Shown here: piece after piece, positions 17,612 to 24,477 of the stretch | Numbering within the stretch: the stretch's first letter is position 1 | Layout: every line of letters starts with the position of its first letter | NCBI RefSeq assembly: GCF_001039355.2 | Contig: NW_019775420.1 | Location: forward strand, 189,203-213,679 | Reading direction: 5' to 3' | Origin: Lingula anatina | Lineage: Eukaryota > Brachiopoda > Lingulata > Lingulida > Lingulidae | DNA: 24,477 bases | Notes under the pieces: generated by a model | What the model was told of the DNA's origin: nothing | Database searches by the model: none | The model's input: the letters and a program-made list of their open reading frames with translations, nothing else | Program-made: the position numbers and the translations under genes

Positions 17612-19005
17612 TGCGAGTTTTTGTACAGTGCGTCGGTTAACGAAAAGCCCAGAATGGCACACATTGTGGATATAAATGCATTTTTAACAAAAAGACGAAT
17701 ATATCTCACGAATCTTATATAGTGTTGTTGTTGTCTGCTTTTCCCGCGGTTTTAAGTAGGTCACCAGTGATAATGCAATGTCAGATAGAGCTCCGTCAGT
17801 TAAAATCTCTTAAGAGATTTTAACAAAAAACCGTACGTTTAGGAAAAAACCCTGGATTAACTTTGAATGCAGGAATGGGGTCGTTGACCATTGGTAAGTA
17901 CGGGAAAATTGCCGTTTTTTTCCAGGAAAATCCAATTTTTGGCCAAAACGAAGAGTTATTATGACTTTAAGTTTTAATGAAATGATACTTTTTTTGTGTA
18001 TAAGTGGTTTTCCTTTATCCTTAGGCATGTTAACAGTTTCATTATTGAATTTATTAGATACGTAAAAGTGCTGTTTTACATTTTCTGCATCTTTACATTA
18101 TTGTTAGTTGATTAGATAAAATGATGGTAAACCTGTTATCATGTATTGTGTAATAAAGTGACAAAAATGGAAATAAACTCATATCAGAGTTTTTTGTCAG
18201 ATTCAATCGTTCACTAAGTTCAGAATCTCAGAATGGAGCAAACTGGACATTTAAAATTGTTATTTTTCCTATGTCAACAATTTTCTTATTTGCACCTCCT
18301 CTATCTAGTATTAAATATCGTGTCAACCAGGGGGAGGGCGAATGAATGATGGATGAATGATGAATGAAAATACGTATATGGGCATCGTTATTTCCAACCC
18401 TTGCAAATGCTGAATGGAAATTACAAGGTCAACTTATATTAATAGTTGCACGTATAGATGGAGTTTCAGAACATAATTGAACACTTTTTTATGAAACTCA
18501 TGGTGAATGAGAGTTGAGTAATAACTTACTTATATGGGATCTGTTATATCTGTACTTGTAGTTATAAAGCTCAGTCCGTAAAGATGCCGTATGTTTAAAA
18601 TAATTGCATGCGCTGCATGTTAACAAGATTAAATAATGAAACTTGTTCGTGCATTTATTTATCTCATAAATCCTGATGTCTGACTTAGTCAATAGCAAGC
18701 CGCTGTCGTGTTCATTACCGGAGTACATGTACCGGTATCTGTAGATCGTCACATGGGACCTGCATGTCACATGCATGACCTTTAGTATCTCAGAATGACA
18801 CCCCATGATATGCTATCTAGCAAGGCAACCATTATAAAATGATTGATAGATTATGGTGAATTTTTGTCAAATCACTCGCCTGAGGAGCAAAGTCCAGTCA
18901 CCTTTCCAAATTAAACAAGGTGAAAGACTCATCGGCGGGTGCAAAATCACGTGCTTGTAGTAATGTAAACGTTGTAGGCGAGGAATGTCTAAACCTTCTG
19001 AACAT
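17612..19005. other. Unannotated stretch
   Basis: AT-rich with no supported gene. A minor feature is a short GAATGA tandem tract (18340-18368). An open frame at 18498-18806 on the minus strand ends next to a GTAAGT but has no recognisable motif. Confidence 0.4.
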
Positions 19006-19009
19006 TGCT

Positions 19010-20215
19010 CCTACGTATGATGACGTCACCTAGTCAGAATGATCTTCAGATCAAAATTCTGTTACATGCATGTAACATACTACAATCTTATCTCACTAAT
19101 TCTCACGTTAAATATACAACAAAAACTGTGATGTGAAACAAATTGGTCATGCTTCGAACATATCATGTAGCCCTTCATGTATGTAGGCAATATGTACATA
19201 GTTACAGTACCTGCGTAGAAAGTCTGGTTTGGGTTATATACAACATCAAATTTTTTTTCTAAATAAAACCTCTTTTGTAAGTCACCTTCATTTCCCCTAG
19301 CTTAGACGATAACTGAACCTAATGTTGTACATGCATGTACAGTGATAGATTTTATTTTATTTCTCAAAATTAAAATCACTAATTTGCTAATTATTTACTT
19401 TATTTGTGAATCGCTTATTCTTCTTTACAGCATTACACGTTATTCACTTTCATTTTCGCCTTCGGCGTAACATCTTTTCGCGGTACATATTTTGTTTTCC
19501 TTAAAGCCACCATAGCATTGTTGCAATTTACTCTTACTTCAGACGTTAACTCTTCCTTGAGTTAGATGCGCTATTATAGTCTATGTATTCTCTCTTTCTT
19601 GCTTTAAACGATAAATAACTGGCCACGAGAAAATTGCATTGTCTCTTGGAAGGCAGCTGGCCTGCCCGTTTTCAAAATGGCTCCTTATCGATAGGATAGA
19701 TAAGGTAAAAATGTTAAGGTGTATAATTACTTTTCTACTTGGGTCGTTTTTAGCACTATTTCACCATTAAGCAAAGCTTTCCGAGAAACGCCCATTGTTA
19801 TGATGACGTCACACAGTCAGTCAGGCCTTCAGATCTAACGTCTCTTACCCAATATACCATCTATAATTGATCCGATCTCGAATATCAGTCACTGTCCTGC
19901 CAATTGTACAACCTTAATGTGATGAGAAACAAAAATACAAATACTACACTACAGATGTCCGGGAAATAATTTTAGCAAGTCAGTTTCATTTTCGCTTTTC
20001 ATGCCCTATCTTTTCTTGTTCCATCGCTTTTTATCTCCGGAAAAAATCATTCTAGTGTTGTAACAACTCTTACCTCAGATGATAACCGTTCCTTTTCGAC
20101 AGGTGTGCTGTTGCAGATTTGGTGTTCTATATCTTGAGTCACTTGAAAAAATGTAATTTAGGACACCAGAAAAAGACCATGGCTTTTGGGAGTCCTGCTT
20201 TCAAAACGAGGTAGT
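19010..20215. repeat. Diverged direct repeat, two units each with a TGACGTCA palindrome
   Basis: Unit 1 (about 19010-19685) and unit 2 (about 19795-20215) share, in order, ATGATGACGTCAC, CTTCAGATC, a GTGATG.GAAACAAA segment, a TTTCATTTTCGC segment, CAGA.G.TAAC.(C)TTCC, and a GGCCACGAGAAA-like to TTCAAAA segment. The CRE octamers are at 19021-19028 and 19804-19811. Unit 1 has extra internal sequence with a second tail-like copy. Probably two old copies of a transposable element; class unknown. Confidence 0.55.
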
Positions 20216-20223
20216 GTATGGGC

Positions 20224-20960
20224 GGCCAAAAGGGCAAAAAATCCTGTCGTCGATTCAGTTATGTTTCGTCGATTCACTGCCTTCCCATCGATTCAGTTTC
20301 AAGTTTAAACGATCCTGTCATAAATTCAACATCTACTTTCGTCAATTCAACTGTCAAACATTTCTCATCTACGGTCGTGTAACTATTCTCATCGATCATC
20401 TATTCTCATCGATCGTCTATTCTCGTCGATCGTCTCATCGATCGATCGCCAGAGGGCGCTGCGGTAGCACATTGGCCTTTCACATGACTATCAAAATGGC
20501 AGACAACAAAATGATTGCTAGTGAAATAAGAACATTTTCTCAACAATTTCAATTTTAGTTTTTAATAATTAAAAGATATTCGGTTGTAGGGACATTATTT
20601 TCTAGTTGTGCTTAACTCTGACCATGGCTGGCCGAGTTAAAAATTACCGCGTGATTGACAGACAGAAGCACGTGTTGCTACCGCAGCGCCCTCTGGCGAT
20701 CGATCGATGAGACGATCGATGAGAATAGTTACACGATCGACGAGATTAGACGATCGACGAGAATAGTTACACGATCGACGAAAATAGTGACAGCATTGGT
20801 TTTAATACACCGTAGATGAGAAATGTTTGACAGTTGAATTGACGAAAGTAGATGTTGAATTTATGACAGGATCGTTTAAACTTGAAACTGAATCGATGGG
20901 AAGGCAGTGAATCGACGAAACATAACTGAATCGACGACAGGATTTTTTGCCCTTTTGGCC
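20224..20960. mobile_element. 737-bp hairpin element rich in TCGAT words
   Basis: Long inverted repeat: GGCCAAAAGGGCAAAAAATC at 20224 matches the reverse complement ending at 20960. The match continues, with a few indels, for about 250-285 bp per arm, down to CGCCAGAGGGCGCTGCGGTA on the left and its complement at about 20677-20694. The arms contain repeated TCGTCGATTCA, CATCGATTCA and ATTCTCATCGATCGTC words. About 200 bp of unique spacer holds no ORF of note. Non-autonomous foldback/MITE. I see no clear target duplication. Confidence 0.85.
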
Positions 20961-20961
20961 T

Positions 20962-22133
20962 GGATTGAATTAGAATTTTTTACTAGCTGGATCATAGTTC
21001 TAAAGATTACTAAATGGCACCGTTTGCCCTCCAAAACACACACAAAAAAATTTGGGGCCCGCACCATGATTCACCACAGGCGACACAAAGCGACCGCTTT
21101 TCGTTCAAACACAATTTTTGCGACAGAGTGCAATAATTTTTACGTTCGTAGAGAGAAAAGGAGGCCGCACCATCTTGGAGCAAAATATTGGCTTCGAACA
21201 CAATAATTATTGCATTCCCTCGCAAAGGCCTAGTTCGAACGTAATAATTATTGCGTTCGAACGATGATTTTTCTTTCTGCATACACCTTTAAAAGCTTTG
21301 TATGAATGAAACAAAAGTAAAAAAAACATTTTCTTAGTTTCGGAGGTGCTCTTATTCCTCCCTTGGTCCTCCACAAATCATAGAAATAAGACAAATGACA
21401 CAAAACGAGCATCATTTCATTCATGTGCCTTATCCAAGTACATATTATAAGACAAATGCCCTCGTCTACTGCTTTATAACCCCCTCCTAGCAAAATCCTG
21501 GTTTTGCCCATAAAGTAAAAGATTCAGTGCGTTTTGATACACGTTGAATGATTACCCAAGCGATAATTGGGTTAATTAGACAATGAACCATGCGTGAGGA
21601 GTCAATACTTAGCACAGATTGTTTGCGCCCCTGATGAGGCCTCCGGGCTGCAACGGCTGTCAGGGCTGTATTAAACATGCCAAAAACAGACTAACTTTGT
21701 CCATTTTTTTCTCTTTCTATATATAGGGATTAAACCAAAAGCAAACATTATTATTCGGCCTTGTTTTATGATACTGCTTCTTGACATAACCTCATTCACT
21801 AAGAGATGTCTTTCACATATTTAAAACAAGGTTTCCAAAGTGAAACTGTGATATGTTATTTCTAATTCCACCTATTTTGCACAAGTCAAATCACGTGCTC
21901 TTCAGTCTGTTTGCCTTCACATATGCTCGAACGCCCCCTCCCCCCTCTAGGCAACACTTTTAGACACACGAGAGTACCGGGTACATCCGGCCGCGGCGCT
22001 TGCAAAGTTTGTCACCAATTCTTCTAAATGTTCTTTCAAAAACAAAATATTACACGGTGCATTAAAAATACACACAACCAAGCACTCACTCTACCTTTTT
22101 TTTTTTCATTTTGCGCTTTCTGGTCATTATCAA
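20962..22133. other. Unannotated stretch before the LTR element
   Basis: Open frames at 20876-21678 on both strands show no motifs. The only structure I see is the TTCGAAC palindrome cluster at 21190-21265. Confidence 0.4.
21233..21262. repeat. 30-bp near-perfect palindrome with TTCGAAC ends
   Basis: GTTCGAAC, GTAATAATTATTGC, GTTCGAAC: the whole is its own reverse complement except for one base pair. A partial copy (TTCGAACACAATAATTATTG) lies 40 bp to the left at 21193, and a more decayed one near 21108-21165. Confidence 0.8.
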
Positions 22134-22278
22134 TGTAACTATGTGTAAATATGCACTCGTCACTCGTCTTGTCTTGTGACTTGATGTGACTCTGACGCCC
22201 TCTAATTGTTCCTTTGTCTGTTCCTTTGTCTATGTCCCTTTGTTCTGTCTTCCCGCATCTTTGTCATGTGACTTCACA

Positions 22279-22287
22279 TTATAAAAG
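22279..22287 (+). promoter_or_regulatory. LTR TATA box
   Basis: TTATAAAAG lies 146 bp into the LTR, so transcription would start about 22310. A GGTAAGT at about 22348 in the presumed R/U5 could serve as a splice donor. Confidence 0.65.
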
Positions 22288-22670
22288 GCATTGGCGCCGT
22301 ATTTTCAAATAGTGCTGAAGTTGCTGTTCGTCTGTCTGTTTCTATGTGGTAAGTTGGATGTCATCTAGTTAATTCTAGTTATATTTTATCTTGTCTTTTG
22401 CGTATCCAACTCCACTATACTATACTGTATTACATCGTTTTCTACTCTTTAGTTTTCAGACCAAGACGTATTGGTATATCCAGCACTCTTTCTAAACGCC
22501 CTTGAATAAGATCAGGGTAAGCCGTTATAGCCTTTATAAACTGTAGTTATCTATATCAAATTTATTATTTCCTTATCATAGAGGTAAACTATAGAATTAT
22601 AAGTTATTTGTATGTCATTTTATCTTATTATATGTCACCTTTATTACAGGGTGAAAATTTTAGTTGTAGC

Positions 22671-22676
22671 AATAAA
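22671..22676 (+). terminator. LTR polyadenylation signal
   Basis: AATAAA lies 35 bp before the LTR end; in the 3' LTR copy it would direct cleavage. Confidence 0.6.
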
Positions 22677-22713
22677 GTCATTTTACACAACCAGAGAGTC
22701 CGTCTGTTACAAA

Positions 22714-22731
22714 TGGTGCCGCGAGCCGGGA
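22714..22731 (+). other. tRNA primer-binding site
   Basis: TGGTGCCGCGAGCCGGGA starts two bases after the LTR. TGG complements the CCA end of a tRNA and the rest is GC-rich as expected for acceptor and T-stem sequence. Similar TGGTGCCG starts are known from invertebrate LTR elements. The exact tRNA was not identified. Confidence 0.8.
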
Positions 22732-24299
22732 CCCCTACATGTCAATCGACTGCAAACGACTACGATTAGTCCACTGTACGTCTACCTGTTATAAAAAGGC
22801 TAGGCGGTTTGGCCGATGAATCGGGGTCTCATTATCAACGTCACTGACTCGGTGTGAGTAGTGGACATCGGACATCTCTGTGTGGAAGTGTGAACACTAA
22901 GTGGTGGATCGTGTAAACCGTCTTCAGACCATGTTGACCGACACCGTTGTGTTTGTATGACCTGTACCTGGACTGTGCATATAAACTGTCACTGACCCAT
23001 CTGGATTGTCTCAGGACATCGTTCACGGAGGACTGTGACTGCATACTTCCCCTCGGTAGTGAATGCTGAGTTACTTACCTTAGATGATCATTCAGGACGA
23101 TTCTTTTTAGACTGTGTTGTGAGCCACTCTCCTAGGAACATTTTCTGTGACATTTATACATGGTTTGATAGCTTGGAGACTACGAATTTCGTTCGTCACG
23201 AATGTCTCAGGATCGTCACATTATTGTGAAGACTGTAAGTTATTTTGACGTAACTGGGTGTGACTCTACACGTTTTAGACATTCATTTCATTAAACGCAT
23301 TTATTTTCATTGATAGTTTGATATATTTTTTTTCGTACTATACACAGGCATTGATTCAAATAAACCTCAGATTTGTTTAAAATATTTTTTCTGGCTCGAA
23401 GATAACTATCATTTATTCAGTTATTGTCAGGTGCGTTTATTCCTCCATTTAAATTTCTAAAATTTAAGTCTATTTGTTGGTGGATTAATCGGCCAGATTA
23501 TTTGTGTTATTTAATGTCTGTGCTGCAATTTGATTAAAGGAAATTTGTTTCTGTTCAAATAAGATTATATACATTAAATTAAAAGAAAAACTGTCTAGGG
23601 TAATTTACATTTAAAACACTTTAGTTGCTTACTAATTACCCCATTGCTTTTATTTATCATTATTTAATTGGATTATTCTTTAGTTGAGATGGTTTTTTTT
23701 TTTATTTAATTGATTATTTTGTGGTTATTCAGTTAATTTAGTTCCATTAGTATTTAGTTCCATTACACCAAATTATTTTCAATTTGTTTATTATTTCAAT
23801 TAGTTTATTGTGAGTATACCTCTTTGGTTTAATTTATCAGTTTAGGTTCAAATTTATTTTTCATTACAATATACTAAACGGCTAACCCTAATTTTTATTC
23901 CTTGTAGAATATCTTGATTTGCTTTTCTCTAAACATTTTCTCTTATTTCCTCAAAATTTGGTTCCAATTTTCTTTACAATTTCTTCCCAAGCTATTGATT
24001 TCTTTAGTTTGAAAAAAAAAATCTGCTTATTTTAGTATTTGATTTTCCAGTTGAGTTCTATTCAACTTTTATTGTTACATTCATTTTGAGTTCTTTGATT
24101 TCCTTTCATTGATTTCACATCATTTCATTGGTTTACTTCATTTCTTTGCATTCATACTTTTTATTATTTTATGTTTCAAACCCATTTCGGTTCATCCGTA
24201 TTAGCTTTGCCCAGATTGGTTTTACTCTTATGACTGCTGAAATTTCAATTTGAATTTATACTTTTGCTTGGCTATCTGGTATTTACAATTCTGTAAGAC
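22732..24299 (+). other. Long T-rich leader of the LTR element, possibly holding an intron
   Basis: Nearly 1.6 kb separates the primer-binding site from the first convincing ORF. The first 500 bp are mixed-composition with a 64-codon open frame (23035-23229) of no known motif. At about 23232 is CTGTAAGT, a donor-like site, and the next kilobase is strongly T-rich. TTTGCCCAG near 24212 is a plausible acceptor about 90 bp before the ATG at 24300. An intron is possible but unproven. Confidence 0.5.
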
Positions 24300-24477
24300 A
24301 TGGCTACTGGGGGTACGCGAATATCTGATAAAGAGAAAGATAAACTTGTTGCCGCGTTTGAAGCACTTGATGCGAACCCAGATTCTGACCACCTTGAGCA
24401 GTGGATGGAAGAGTACGTAAGAGGTCATGAACGCGAAGAACGTGGTGAACGTAGTACATATTCGCAGCCGCGAGAAT
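24300..24477 (+). CDS. Start of LTR-element first ORF (probable gag), partial
   Basis: ATG at 24300 opens a frame to the window end (59 codons) beginning MATGGTRISDKEKDKLVAAF. It is highly charged, with a base composition much less AT-rich than the leader before it, as expected for the N-terminus of a Gag. No capsid or zinc-knuckle motif is reached, so the assignment rests on position. Confidence 0.6.
   Translation, partial: MATGGTRISDKEKDKLVAAFEALDANPDSDHLEQWMEEYVRGHEREERGERSTYSQPRE

Larger units (their letters stand above)
22134..22711 (+). repeat. 5' long terminal repeat (578 bp)
   Basis: Starts TGTAAC and ends GTTACA, a 6-bp perfect inverted repeat with TG...CA ends. It contains a TATA box (TTATAAAAG, about 22279-22287) and a poly(A) signal AATAAA (22671-22676). 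The end lies two bases before the primer-binding site. The 3' LTR, needed for proof, is outside the window. Confidence 0.8.
22134..24477 (+). mobile_element. LTR retrotransposon, 5' part (runs off the window)
   Basis: A 5' LTR (22134-22711), primer-binding site, long leader and the start of an ORF lie in order on the plus strand. Sequence is not visibly decayed. The class (Ty3, BEL/Pao or other) cannot be set because pol is outside the window. Confidence 0.8.

Noticed and set aside
20876-21282. Overlapping open frames on both strands after the hairpin element
   Set aside because: No motifs, mutually overlapping, and partly inside the inverted-repeat arm.
22841-23229. Open frames in the LTR leader
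   Set aside because: Short, no Gag features, and separated from the convincing ORF at 24300 by many stops.
1-24477. tRNA, rRNA or other structured RNA genes
   Set aside because: None recognised by eye. The only tRNA-like sequence is the primer-binding site at 22714, which is complementary to a tRNA 3' end rather than a gene.

Overview
The window is invertebrate animal DNA. It has split genes with GT-AG introns, is AT-rich, and is crowded with decayed transposable elements, microsatellites and minisatellites. Very little of it is intact coding sequence. The gene complement (DIS3L2, a THAP-domain gene, NHL-repeat relics, BEL/Pao, Tc1 and non-LTR relics) suggests a marine invertebrate, perhaps a cephalochordate or hemichordate. 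I cannot fix the taxon from sequence alone.

Region 1 (1-2.8 kb, minus strand) holds four consecutive exons of DIS3L2, the 3'-5' exoribonuclease of oligouridylated RNAs. They cover the end of the RNB domain and most of the C-terminal S1-like region, and all phases agree. Two of its splice junctions have been copied into tandem arrays. The 3' end of one exon plus its 5' splice site is repeated about 26 times in a ~47-bp minisatellite (1456-2647). The 3' splice site plus start of another exon is repeated four times in a 67-bp array (717-985). The donor array lies downstream of the true donor and the acceptor array upstream of the true acceptor. Read-through at the copies I translated meets a stop codon soon after. 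This is the most unusual thing here.

Region 2 (3.2-4.0 kb, plus) is a two-exon THAP-domain gene with a frameshift and an in-frame stop. Region 3 (4.6-10.0 kb) contains two copies of a ~1.5-kb segment carrying an NHL-repeat pseudogene with the same 4-bp insertion. Between them is a BEL/Pao gag-protease relic (minus), and a single N marks the boundary with copy 1, so allelic or mis-joined contigs are possible. Region 4 (9.7-11.7 kb) has GAATG-rich foldback elements, a TG/AG microsatellite, a non-LTR reverse transcriptase scrap and a 122-bp tandem duplication. An 826-base N gap follows.

Region 5 (13.2-14.5 kb, minus) appears to hold the last four exons of a gene I do not recognise, assembled from splice sites and matching phases. 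Region 6 (14.8-17.6 kb) has a perfect 28-bp hairpin, a TTTA microsatellite, a 1.65-kb dead Tc1-type transposon with TA duplication, and a short possible first exon near a CRE-like site. Region 7 (19.0-21.3 kb) has a diverged direct repeat with CRE palindromes, a 737-bp hairpin element built of TCGAT words, and a 30-bp palindrome. Region 8 (22.1 kb to the end, plus) is the 5' part of an LTR retrotransposon: LTR, tRNA primer-binding site, an unusually long T-rich leader, and the start of its first ORF, running off the window.
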